Positions 25,274 through 33,579 of a stretch of 38,622 nucleotides of DNA are shown here, one piece after another (position 1 is the first letter of the stretch; the number at the start of each line of letters is the position of its first letter). Below the pieces are notes generated by a model. That model was not told the origin of the DNA, searched no databases, and saw only the letters and a list, made by a program, of their open reading frames with translations. The stretch is from Eubacterium sp. CAG:248 (GTDB taxonomy: Bacteria; Bacillota; Clostridia; Lachnospirales; Lachnospiraceae): the NCBI GenBank assembly GCA_000436475.1, contig FR886129.1:1-38622 (forward strand). The letters are read 5' to 3'. Position numbers and translations under genes: made by a program.

Positions 25274-26032
25274 TTATACAATATTCAGTTCACTATTAAC
25301 CTTTCCAAACTTGTTCGGTGTAAGTGAAGTATTTTTTTTAAAATCCTTAATAAAGTGTGCCTGATCGTAATATCCAAGTCTTTCATATATCTCATATGTG
25401 AGATTATTCTGAAGATAATATATCGCTTTCTGGATTCTTATGATTCCAGCGTACTTCTTCATGGATACTCCAAGTGATTCCTTAAATACACGGTCAAGGT
25501 AGCGCTGGTTATATCCTGTCTGTACAGCTATATCTGATATTGTCACGCACCCTTTTTTATTGTGTATGATACCTGCTATCTGGACGATTATATTTTTTCT
25601 TTCTTTAAAGTAATCAGCATATATGAAATGAGAAGTAAATATATCTGCCATGTCTTCAAATGACATATCCTTCCCGAATTGCACTGCTATGTTACTTAAT
25701 GCTTCCATATCTGACACATTTCTTCTTGTACACACAAGCTCACCAGCATAGCTTTTCATAAAATCAGGCACAACTCCCGGTTCGAATTTGACTCCAAATA
25801 TTTTTTTACTGCCACTAATGAAGGCAAGGCTTACCTCTGTATGTGTTCCGCATACATATGGCACAAAACGCCCCTTCTCATATACGAACTGCAGATCAAG
25901 GCAGGCATCAGGTATGGCATATATTTCCCGGTCCGGATTATCTATCATATATATCTTATTAATATATCCATCCTCCAATATAAGCTCATGATAGCTTACA
26001 GCCTTAGATATAAGATATGTTTTAACCTGCAT
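25274..26032 (-). CDS. AraC-family transcription regulator
   Basis: DNA-binding regulator, probably of the aminotransferase/kinase/SDR cluster downstream. The start is set at 26032 (MQVKTYLISKAV) because AAGGTGG lies about 10 bases before this ATG; an ATG 30 bases further up has no ribosome site. Seen: about 252 residues; an N-terminal region of the kind found in AraC regulators with CLDLQFVYEKGRFVPYVCGT, and a C-terminal double helix-turn-helix (ISDIAVQTGYNQRYLDRVFKE, then IYERLGYYDQAHFIKDFKK, ending SLTPNKFGKV). The ligand cannot be told from sequence. Confidence 0.85.
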   Translation of the reverse strand: MQVKTYLISKAVSYHELILEDGYINKIYMIDNPDREIYAIPDACLDLQFVYEKGRFVPYVCGTHTEVSLAFISGSKKIFGVKFEPGVVPDFMKSYAGELVCTRRNVSDMEALSNIAVQFGKDMSFEDMADIFTSHFIYADYFKERKNIIVQIAGIIHNKKGCVTISDIAVQTGYNQRYLDRVFKESLGVSMKKYAGIIRIQKAIYYLQNNLTYEIYERLGYYDQAHFIKDFKKNTSLTPNKFGKVNSELNIV

Positions 26033-26076
26033 ATACACCACCACCTTTTGCAATTCGTACACATCCCGGACATTAT

Positions 26077-26763
26077 TTATTTCATAGATATAACCTTATT
26101 ATCATCAACAGTTCTGCCACTGGCATCTATCTTAAAATCAGGATACTTTATCTTAATATAGTCCTTTACAAGCTTAACTGCACCTTCAAAGCCAACTCTC
26201 TCTGTATTGATAGTAAGGTCGTAGTTAACAGGATTCGTCCAGTAATTACCACCTGTATAATGCTCATAATACTCTGCACGGTATTTATCTGTCTGCGTAA
26301 TCGATCTTGCTGCTGTAGCCTCATTAACGCCCATTCTGTCCATGATTTCTTTAAGTGTAAAGCTTCTTGGAGCTTCTATATACAGACTTATTACGTTTGG
26401 TCTGTCCTTTAATATCCAGTCAGCACATTTACCTACAATGACACAGCTTTCTGTATCAGCAAGCTGTTCTATAATCTGTTTCTGGTATTCAAACAGCTTC
26501 TCATCTGATACGAACTTTCTGTCTTCAACCTTAGGTGAACGCTGCATAGGCAGTCCTTTAAGAAATGCCGAAAAAACATTCTGGTTTCTCAGCTTTTCAT
26601 TAACCTCTGCAAACACTTCCTCATCAAGACCACTCATCTGTGATGCCAGCATCAGAATTCTGTTTTCATAACAATGTATTCCAAGGTCATCTGCTATCTG
26701 TTTTGCTATTCTTTTTCCACAGCTGCCAAAGCCTCTGGCAACTGTAATAACCAAATTATCCAT
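26077..26763 (-). CDS. Cytidylate-kinase-like protein
   Basis: P-loop protein of the cytidylate kinase-like family common in clostridia; a role beyond nucleotide binding is not established. The start is set at 26763 (MDNLVITVARGFGS) with GAGGA upstream. Seen: 228 residues; nucleotide-binding loop ARGFGSCGKRIAKQI at about 9-23, a central SCVIVGKCADWILKD segment and a C-terminal YDLTINTERVGFEGAVKLV block. True cytidylate kinase (Cmk) is a different, more conserved protein, so this should not be called cmk. It lies 44 bases before the AraC gene and 89 bases after the amino acid ABC operon. Its upstream region carries the TGCGCA motif. Confidence 0.75.
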   Translation of the reverse strand: MDNLVITVARGFGSCGKRIAKQIADDLGIHCYENRILMLASQMSGLDEEVFAEVNEKLRNQNVFSAFLKGLPMQRSPKVEDRKFVSDEKLFEYQKQIIEQLADTESCVIVGKCADWILKDRPNVISLYIEAPRSFTLKEIMDRMGVNEATAARSITQTDKYRAEYYEHYTGGNYWTNPVNYDLTINTERVGFEGAVKLVKDYIKIKYPDFKIDASGRTVDDNKVISMK

Positions 26764-26773
26764 ATTAGTCCTC

Positions 26774-26798
26774 ATTTCTGCGCACCTTTTTACGCATA
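26774..26798 (-). promoter_or_regulatory. TGCGCA-rich motif upstream of the cytidylate-kinase-like gene (copy 2 of 2)
   Basis: On the minus strand TATGCGTAAAAAGG is followed by TGCGCAGAAAT, ending about 10 bases before the start codon at 26763. It matches 4216-4241 at 24 of 26 aligned positions, with one single-base gap. Being so close to the start it may act in the mRNA leader or overlap the promoter. Confidence 0.45.
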
Positions 26799-26852
26799 AC
26801 GGATTAGTACCAGGTGTGCACAGCCGCTAATCCATCATATAAATTTTTTTTA

Positions 26853-27611
26853 CTAAGCACCTTTCTTAACTCCGCTTTCCATATATCTTGTTAAGAATTC
26901 CTTTGTTCTTTCATTCTTAGGGTTCGTGAATAAGATGTCAGGACTTTCATCCTCAACAACATATCCGTTATCCATAAATATTGTTCTTGTTGATACATTT
27001 TTAGCGAATTCCATCTCATGGGTAACTATAATCATTGTAAGTCCCTCATCTGCAAGCTCCTTCATAACATTAAGAACCTCGCCTACCATCTCAGGATCAA
27101 GTGCTGATGTTGGTTCATCAAACAGAAGCACCTCCGGATTCATACATAATCCTCTTGCGATAGCAACTCTCTGCTTCTGTCCACCTGATAACTGTGCCGG
27201 ATGAGCATTGATATAAGCTGCCATTCCAACCTCTCTTAAGTGCTTTATAGCTCTTAGCTTTGCCTCTTCCTTACTAAGATGTAATATTTTCTGTACTCCG
27301 AACATGCAGTTTTTTAATACTGTCATATTGTTAAACAGATTAAATGACTGGAATACCATTCCAACCTGTGATCTGTATTTTGTGAGTGATGACTGTGTGT
27401 TTTTAACCTCATCACCATGGAAAAGTATCTTACCGCTTGTAGGTGTTTCAAGATGATTAATACATCTTAAAAGTGTTGACTTACCAGAACCGGAAGAACC
27501 GATAATACATACAACCTCACCCTTTGATATTTCAAAATCTATTTTCTTTAAAACCTCATGATCACCGAATGACTTTACAAGGTTTTCTACCTTTATAATT
27601 GAATCTGCCAT
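26853..27611 (-). CDS. Polar amino acid ABC importer ATPase (GlnQ-like)
   Basis: Drives uptake together with the permease at 27672-28460 and the binding lipoprotein at 28679-29539. Seen: 252 residues; Walker A GSSGSGKST at about 37-45, Q-loop MVFQSFNLF near 85, signature LSGGQKQRVAIARGL near 140, Walker B VLLFDEPTSALDPEM near 160 and H-loop IIVTHEM near 195, all typical of the His/Glu/Gln/Arg family. The 60-base gap from the permease indicates one operon. The exact amino acid cannot be read from the ATPase. Confidence 0.93.
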   Translation of the reverse strand: MADSIIKVENLVKSFGDHEVLKKIDFEISKGEVVCIIGSSGSGKSTLLRCINHLETPTSGKILFHGDEVKNTQSSLTKYRSQVGMVFQSFNLFNNMTVLKNCMFGVQKILHLSKEEAKLRAIKHLREVGMAAYINAHPAQLSGGQKQRVAIARGLCMNPEVLLFDEPTSALDPEMVGEVLNVMKELADEGLTMIIVTHEMEFAKNVSTRTIFMDNGYVVEDESPDILFTNPKNERTKEFLTRYMESGVKKGA

Positions 27612-27671
27612 AACCTGCCTCCTGTTCTTAAGTTATACGTTGATATCATATAACCATCTGCTCACACACAA

Positions 27672-28460
27672 TCATTCATTTTCCAGATACTCTGTAGCCA
27701 GCTCATAATCACTTCTTCCCTGAAGCTTCTTTTCAATCACTGAGAATACTCTGTTGAATACGAAGCAGAGAATAAAGTAAATAATTGAAATAACTATATA
27801 TGATTCAAAGTACTTATAATAAGCACCACCTGCTGTCTTTGCCATAAGGAAAAGCTCTGATACACCGATAACATTAAGTACTGATGTCATCTTTAAGTTG
27901 TTAACAAATGTGTTACACATTTCAGGTATTACATTTTTTAAAGCCTGTGGAACTATTATGTATAACATGGCTTTAAAATGTGACATACCCATGGCAAGAG
28001 CGCCTTCCTCCTGGCCTGCATCTACTGACTTGATACCTGCTCTTACTGTTTCACCCATATAAGCTCCTGTATTAAGTGTTGTTACAAGAATACCTGCTAT
28101 GATTGATGTAATCATAATGTCATTCTGTCTTAATCCATAGTAGATAACCATGCCCTGGACAATCATTGGTGTATCCCTGAATATTTCAACATATACAACT
28201 ACTATTGCCTTTAATATATGAAGCAGGATTTTCTTTACTATGTTATCCTCTTTGTGAATCTTTACTGTATTGATTATGCCTACGGCAAAACCAAGTATAA
28301 AGCCTAACAAAGTTCCTATAAGTGCTACATAAAGTGTTACCCACGTAGCTTTAAGAAATAATGTTGAATATTTATTAAAAATGAACCAGGCCCATTCAAA
28401 CAAAGAACCCTCGGCTCCTGGCGTATTCGCTGCCAGTGCAATCATTGTATTCATATACAT
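27672..28460 (-). CDS. Polar amino acid ABC importer permease (HisM/GlnP type)
   Basis: Inner-membrane channel of the amino acid importer. Seen: 262 residues with about five membrane segments; segment TLYVALIGTLLGFILGFAVG near 40-60; the ATPase-coupling EAA loop with QEEGALAMGMSHFKAMLYI near 150-168 and VPQALKNVIPE following. AGGAGG lies 9 bases before the first ATG. An upstream ~180-base spacer contains a partial terminator hairpin that probably lowers permease expression relative to the binding protein. Confidence 0.92.
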   Translation of the reverse strand: MYMNTMIALAANTPGAEGSLFEWAWFIFNKYSTLFLKATWVTLYVALIGTLLGFILGFAVGIINTVKIHKEDNIVKKILLHILKAIVVVYVEIFRDTPMIVQGMVIYYGLRQNDIMITSIIAGILVTTLNTGAYMGETVRAGIKSVDAGQEEGALAMGMSHFKAMLYIIVPQALKNVIPEMCNTFVNNLKMTSVLNVIGVSELFLMAKTAGGAYYKYFESYIVISIIYFILCFVFNRVFSVIEKKLQGRSDYELATEYLENE

Positions 28461-28581
28461 ATAGCAAAACCTCCTTTATAGTGCACATATATGCTGACAT
28501 GCACTTTTAAGATTAGTATTTATCCCAAAACCATTTTATTTATTATTACCCAGTATTACTTTTATTAAGTTAAAATAAAAT

Positions 28582-28632
28582 GCCGCAGTTTCCCATTAAA
28601 GACCCAACATCTTCGTCAGGGAAAACCACGGC
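28582..28632 (-). terminator. Partial terminator between the binding protein and permease genes
   Basis: GCCGCAGTTTCCC (28582-28594) and GGGAAAACCACGGC (28619-28632) form an interrupted stem, followed on the minus strand by ATTTTATTTTAA. It sits inside the operon after the lipoprotein gene, a place where partial termination commonly allows more binding protein than permease. Confidence 0.6.
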
Positions 28633-28678
28633 TTATATGTTATAATCACAAGTTATAATGCAATTATTTTATTTATTT

Positions 28679-29539
28679 CTAGTTAGATGCTGGCTGTAAC
28701 TTTACCATTTCATCCATAAGCTTATCGAATTCAGCCTTATCATTCCAGCCAAGCTTATCAAGTGCACCCTGAACTGTATCTCTCATAGGATCTCCTTCAC
28801 GGAATACTATACAGCAGTCATTAGAAGCACCCTCTGGTTCTGTGAAGTCAAGGTTAAGCATCTTTAAGTTATTCATAGTAGCAAGTGCTGAAACAGATGT
28901 TGTGTAATCAAGAATAACCATATCAGCTGTCTTGTTCTGTACTGCAAGGAAACACTCTGAAGATGTTTCATAATCTGTTGCTATAACGCCTCCTGGAACC
29001 TCATCCTTATATGGAACATAGTTAGTAGCAATCTGTGTTGTAATCTTAGCTCCATTTCCTGCAAAGTCTGATAACTTAGTAAAGTTTGCAAACTGGCTGT
29101 CTGATCTTACAACACCAACAATCTGTCTCTTATAATATGGTGAAGAGAAATCATATGTTTCATCTCTTTCAGCGCTGTAACATACACCTGTCATAACAGC
29201 ATCATATGAACCATCCTGAAGTCCCATAAGGATTGAACTCCATTCAATCTTGTATACTTCAAGTTCGTATCCAAGCTCATCTGCAATTCTCTGGGCAAGT
29301 TCTACTTCGTATCCATATGCATATCCATCTGCATTCTTAATCTTAACTGCTTTCTTGCCGTTACCAACATCAGGTGATTCCTGTGTCCAGTTATATGGTG
29401 CATACGCACATTCAAATGCTACCTTTAATACCTTTTTGTCTGAATCTGCACTCTTGCTGCTGCCACAACCTGTAAGTCCAAGTGTGAGTGACATGGTAAG
29501 TGTCATAACAAGTAACAACGATAAAAACTTCTTCTTCAT
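28679..29539 (-). CDS. Amino acid ABC importer substrate-binding lipoprotein
   Basis: Surface-anchored solute-binding protein that delivers substrate to the permease. Seen: 286 residues; signal peptide and lipobox LGLTGC with lipidated Cys25, a Ser/Lys-rich linker, then a type 3 solute-binding fold: FECAYAPYNW near 43, YAYGYEVELAQRIADELGYE near 73, GLQDGSYDAVMTG near 108 and YDFSSPYYKRQIVG near 132. First gene of the operon. The arginine-contact signature is not clear enough to name the ligand. Confidence 0.92.
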   Translation of the reverse strand: MKKKFLSLLLVMTLTMSLTLGLTGCGSSKSADSDKKVLKVAFECAYAPYNWTQESPDVGNGKKAVKIKNADGYAYGYEVELAQRIADELGYELEVYKIEWSSILMGLQDGSYDAVMTGVCYSAERDETYDFSSPYYKRQIVGVVRSDSQFANFTKLSDFAGNGAKITTQIATNYVPYKDEVPGGVIATDYETSSECFLAVQNKTADMVILDYTTSVSALATMNNLKMLNLDFTEPEGASNDCCIVFREGDPMRDTVQGALDKLGWNDKAEFDKLMDEMVKLQPASN

Positions 29540-29703
29540 AATAATCTCTCCTTTCAGCTTATCCCTTTAGTTCCTGTTTCTTTTTCTGTATCTATTTTTC
29601 ATATAAGTTTTGCTGTCTTATGTCTATTTATTATTTTACGCAACACCTATATCCGTTTTCTTCGACTTTTATAGAAAGAACTCTTGTAAAAAATACATAC
29701 AGA

Positions 29704-29736
29704 AAAGGCGCCAGATTCCTTGAATCTGACGCCTTT
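29704..29736 (-). terminator. Terminator of the alcohol dehydrogenase gene
   Basis: The arms AAAGGCGCCAGATTC (29704-29718) and GAATCTGACGCCTTT (29722-29736) pair around CTT. The single mismatch on the plus strand becomes a G-U pair in minus-strand RNA, and the T run CCTTTTCTGT follows on that strand. The rest of the 29540-29824 gap holds the upstream region of the lipoprotein gene; I see no confident -10/-35 pair there. Confidence 0.75.
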
Positions 29737-29824
29737 GTCAACTTGTTGTTCTGTTGATGTAAATTAAAATAGCAGATAATCTGTTATATGAATTGTAAAA
29801 TTTTCACCTTTTATATCCAGTTGT

Positions 29825-30967
29825 TTAAAATTCTACTTTTTTCCCATAGAATATACAATCAAGGAATTTTTTCATATCATCCTCTGATACCTTTATCGGA
29901 TTAACTACTGTTGAGCCCTGCATAGAGAATTCAAGCAGCTTATCAAAGTCCTTCTTAAATTCTTCTTCACTAACTCCGGCATCTATCATCCTTGCTGGTA
30001 TTCCTACAGCCTTAGATGTTTCTTTAACCTTTTCAATAATATCACAACCGATTATTTTTGAAAGCTTCTCATACTTCTTAGCCACCTCTGGATCCTTTTT
30101 GTTATAATCCATAGAATAAGGCAGTATAACTGCATTAGCAAGACCGTGTGCTACGTTATACATACCTCCAAAGGCATGTGATACACCATGTACCATGCCA
30201 AGTCCGCTATTAGCAAATGCCATGCCAGCCATGCATTGGAAATTATGCATCTTCTCCCTTGCCTCTAATGTTCCTTCATTAACTGATACAGGCAGCCATT
30301 CTATGATACCCTCTATAGCCTCTTTAGCCATGGCATATGTGAAGTCATTGCCATTCTTGTTAATATATGCTTCAAGGGCGTGTGTAAGTGCATCCATTCC
30401 TGTTTCCGCCGCTATATGTGCAGGAAGCGTTGCTGGCAGTGATGGATCAAGAATAGCTACATCTGGAAAGATATTAACGGATCTGATAGCCCTTTTAAAC
30501 TTCTCATCCTCAAATGTTATTACGCTGACCTTTGTAACCTCTGATGCTGTTCCTGATGTAGATGGAACTGCAACGAATTTCGTCTTGAATTCAAGTTCAT
30601 CAAGATTAGTACTGAAGACGTTATCAAAATTCACCTCTGGATGTTCATAGAATATAAGCATAACCTTTGCAGCATCTATAGATGAACCACCACCTACGGC
30701 TAACAGACAGTCCGGCTGTTCTTTTCTTACGAACTCAAGTCCATCAAGAACCATATGTGTTGTCGGATTCTTTCCGATTCCACTATATATTGCTACATCT
30801 GCTCCCGCCTGATTCAGTATATTAGTCACTTTATCCAGAACGCCTGTCTTTTTCATAGACTGTCCACCAGTTATTATAACTGCTTTTTTACACTTTAATG
30901 TTTTAAGATATTCAAGTGCATTTTCTCCTGTTACAAGAGCATCCTTTGTAAATGTTATTGTTTTCAT
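29825..30967 (-). CDS. Iron-containing alcohol dehydrogenase
   Basis: NAD(P)H-linked reduction of aldehydes or ketones, or alcohol oxidation; cytoplasmic. Seen: 380 residues; nucleotide-binding GGGSSIDAAK at 92-101, PSTSGTASEVT near 135-145, and metal ligands Asp192 and His196 in GMDALTHALEA plus His260 and His274 in VHGVSHAFGGMYNVAHG. This places it in the group III metal-dependent family, close to butanol or 1,3-propanediol-type dehydrogenases. Monocistronic: terminators lie on both sides. Likely role in fermentation redox balance; the specific alcohol cannot be told. Confidence 0.9.
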   Translation of the reverse strand: MKTITFTKDALVTGENALEYLKTLKCKKAVIITGGQSMKKTGVLDKVTNILNQAGADVAIYSGIGKNPTTHMVLDGLEFVRKEQPDCLLAVGGGSSIDAAKVMLIFYEHPEVNFDNVFSTNLDELEFKTKFVAVPSTSGTASEVTKVSVITFEDEKFKRAIRSVNIFPDVAILDPSLPATLPAHIAAETGMDALTHALEAYINKNGNDFTYAMAKEAIEGIIEWLPVSVNEGTLEAREKMHNFQCMAGMAFANSGLGMVHGVSHAFGGMYNVAHGLANAVILPYSMDYNKKDPEVAKKYEKLSKIIGCDIIEKVKETSKAVGIPARMIDAGVSEEEFKKDFDKLLEFSMQGSTVVNPIKVSEDDMKKFLDCIFYGKKVEF

Positions 30968-31058
30968 CTCTGTGTTATACCTCCCACTTTTTATTTTCCA
31001 TAAAATAATGATGCTTTATTAAGCATAACATAAGTTTTATATGAAATTATATTATAGC

Positions 31059-31094
31059 AAAGGCGCCACCTACCATATGGTAAATGACGCCTTT
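31059..31094 (-). terminator. Terminator between the response regulator and alcohol dehydrogenase genes
   Basis: The outer arms AAAGGCG (31059-31065) and CGCCTTT (31088-31094) pair, and the inner part extends through several G-U pairs that exist only in minus-strand RNA. It follows the response regulator stop at 31248. The outer ends AAAGGCGCCA and TGACGCCTTTGTC are the same as in the hairpin at 29704-29736, on the other side of the dehydrogenase gene. Confidence 0.65.
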
Positions 31095-31247
31095 GTCCTT
31101 ATATGTGTGTACTATAGCACTGTATATTAAAAAGTGCAAGCATTTTATGTGCTTATTTCTACAACTCACGGACAGTAATGGTAATCTTTCCATACAATAA
31201 TTACAATAGCTCCATTAGATAAATAGACTGTACGCTGAACAAAATTA

Positions 31248-31931
31248 TTATGAGAACTTATATCCCACACCCCACACAGTTTTAACATACTGAGGATTCT
31301 TTATATCCGGTTCTATCTTTGACCTTAGATTCCTTATATGTACCATAACTACATTGTTAATATCGTATGCTTCTTCCTCGCTCCATAGTGTATTATATAT
31401 ATGCTCTGTAGAAAAAACATTACCTTTATTCTTCCATAGCAGCTCTAATATAGCGAATTCTTTTGGAGTAAGCCAAATCTCTTTTGAGTTAGCAAATACC
31501 CTGTGTGTTTCAAGATTCATGGATAAATCCATATATTCAAGAATACTGCTTGGCTTTCTTTCATTAAAATCATTGAATCTTCTAAGCTGTGCCTTAACTC
31601 TTGCAACAAGTTCAACCGGGTTAAAAGGCTTTGCAAGATAATCATCTGCCCCGGCACTCAAACCTATAACCTTATCCATATCCTGATCCTTTGCCGACAG
31701 CATTATAATGGGGATGTTGCTCTTTTTTCTTATCTCAAGGCATAACGCTATGCCATCCATATCCGACATCATAACATCCAGTATTGCAAGGTCTATCTGC
31801 ATATCATCAAGACACTTTAATGCCTCCTGTCCGTCTGCTGCCTTATACACCTTAAAACCTTCATTCTTTAGATATATTCCAACCAGTTCTCTTATATCTT
31901 CCTCATCATCAACCACAAGAATAGCTGCCAT
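31248..31931 (-). CDS. OmpR-family response regulator
   Basis: Output partner of the histidine kinase just upstream. Seen: 227 residues; receiver with DD pair at 8-9, phospho-acceptor Asp52 in LAILDVMMSDMDG, Lys in DDYLAKPF near 102; winged helix with WLTPKEFAILELLWKN near 150 and C-terminal VKTVWGVGYKFS. GGAGGTGG precedes ATG. Related to VanR/YcbL-type regulators. A 37-base gap from the kinase and 51-base gap further to the SGNH hydrolase suggest one operon concerned with the cell envelope. Confidence 0.9.
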   Translation of the reverse strand: MAAILVVDDEEDIRELVGIYLKNEGFKVYKAADGQEALKCLDDMQIDLAILDVMMSDMDGIALCLEIRKKSNIPIIMLSAKDQDMDKVIGLSAGADDYLAKPFNPVELVARVKAQLRRFNDFNERKPSSILEYMDLSMNLETHRVFANSKEIWLTPKEFAILELLWKNKGNVFSTEHIYNTLWSEEEAYDINNVVMVHIRNLRSKIEPDIKNPQYVKTVWGVGYKFS

Positions 31932-31968
31932 ATTAGTTTGCCACCTCCATGTACTTATTGCTCTAACT

Positions 31969-33528
31969 TCATCTTATTTCTTGATCCTGGTTCTGATTGC
32001 ACTTCTTCAGCTTTATGCTTATCGTAAACAATCCATTATCATAATCTGCCAGTACACTGCCACCTAATCCCTCTACTGTTTCTTTTACAATAGAAAGACC
32101 TAAGCCATTGCCTGATATGCTTGAATTTCTTGCATGGTCAGCTCTGTAAAACTTATCAAATATTCTTTCGCAATCTGACTTTTTTATACAGTCTGTCATA
32201 TTCGATACTTTTATAAGTATATTATCATTCTCCTCAAGAAGTGTTACTATAATATCCGTATTCTTCCTTGAATACTTTATGGAATTCATAAGAATGTTAT
32301 CAAACACCTCTCTCATCTGTTCTATCTCAACTTCAGCATATACTGGCTTTTCTGTTATATCTGCCACAAAATTCCGCTCCTGCTTAAGTGCTATTCCTTC
32401 AAACTCTGACACATCCTGCTTAAGCATCATAGCTATATTACATTTTTCTTTATTAGCTTTACTGCTGTCTATATCATTGCTGCTGTCATTACCATATGGC
32501 TTTTCATTTCTTGCAAGTATGAATATCTTATGTATCATTCCATTAATCTTTTCAACCTGCTGGAACGCCTTTTTTATGTATGTATCACGTTCTTCAGCAC
32601 TATCGTATTTATGGCTTATAACAACATCAAGATATCCTGTTATTATTGTCATTGGCGTTTTTATATCATGTGAAAGATTCGTGATAAGCTCCATATTCTT
32701 TCTGTCATTTTCACGTTCCTCTTTCATCATTCTTCCTATACTATGCTGCATATTATCTATACTATACGCTATATTGGTAATTTCATCACGTCCCCTTTTA
32801 TCAATCTGCGTATCAAGATTCCCCTTTGATATCATATTGACAACATCAGAAAGATATCTTATATAATCTATCCTTTTCTTTGTCATAAGAATAGCACATA
32901 TTATAAATATAACTGTTCCAAGACATATACATGCAGCCTTAAGCTTGATATCTGCATACAGATATTCTGGTGTAACCTTAGTTTCAAATATTATATAATA
33001 TAAAGTCTTTTTTATGCTTTTTGTGTATACAAATGAATACTCCGGACTACAATCATCATAAGAATTAACTACAAGTGCATCTATATCAACGTATACTTTT
33101 TTACTTCTATAATCATCACTATTGTCATCTGGATTTTTTCTCCATAACACAAGACCATTTCTGTTCGTTATGGTTATATTCATATTGTTGACCTCTTCTG
33201 TTGCAAACGGAAGCCTGTCATTTAACAGCAGGTACTTCATGGCATCTCCCAGATTCTTGTCATCATCAAGTTCATTGGCACTTATCTCATCCATAGCATT
33301 GCTAAGGGCACTGTCAAGCTCTCTTACCATTCCCATAACCTGAATATCATATTTTCTTTTATAATCAGAACAGTCTTCTGTTACATCTACTAGCACTCCA
33401 TAATGTCTGCATACTATAAATACTCCCAGTGAAGTTAAAACAGCGATAGTAAAAGCTGTCACAATTACTACCGCAAGTTCTTTATATATTCCTATTTTTT
33501 TACCGGCGCAAGTATTATATTCATTCAT
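31969..33528 (-). CDS. Membrane sensor histidine kinase
   Basis: The start is set at 33528 (MNEYNTCAGKK) because GAGGA precedes this ATG. Seen: about 519 residues; TM1 near 16-40, an outside sensing domain of about 160 residues, TM2 near 203-222, a HAMP linker, dimerisation helix with phospho-acceptor His287 in NLSHDIKTPMTII, N-box DNILMNSIKYSRKN near 400, and G2 box GNGLGLSIVKETV near 480. The large outside domain differs from the small one of the kinase at 11467-12768. Signal unknown; pairing with an anchored SGNH hydrolase hints at envelope sensing. Confidence 0.88.
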   Translation of the reverse strand: MNEYNTCAGKKIGIYKELAVVIVTAFTIAVLTSLGVFIVCRHYGVLVDVTEDCSDYKRKYDIQVMGMVRELDSALSNAMDEISANELDDDKNLGDAMKYLLLNDRLPFATEEVNNMNITITNRNGLVLWRKNPDDNSDDYRSKKVYVDIDALVVNSYDDCSPEYSFVYTKSIKKTLYYIIFETKVTPEYLYADIKLKAACICLGTVIFIICAILMTKKRIDYIRYLSDVVNMISKGNLDTQIDKRGRDEITNIAYSIDNMQHSIGRMMKEERENDRKNMELITNLSHDIKTPMTIITGYLDVVISHKYDSAEERDTYIKKAFQQVEKINGMIHKIFILARNEKPYGNDSSNDIDSSKANKEKCNIAMMLKQDVSEFEGIALKQERNFVADITEKPVYAEVEIEQMREVFDNILMNSIKYSRKNTDIIVTLLEENDNILIKVSNMTDCIKKSDCERIFDKFYRADHARNSSISGNGLGLSIVKETVEGLGGSVLADYDNGLFTISIKLKKCNQNQDQEIR

Positions 33529-33579
33529 ACTATTCCTCATTTCCTACATAACCCATATGCACCTGACATAAGCACTTTT

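Noticed and set aside
26077..26763. Calling the P-loop protein cmk
   Set aside because: Length and loop are similar, but the sequence fits the cytidylate-kinase-like family of unknown role rather than the housekeeping enzyme.
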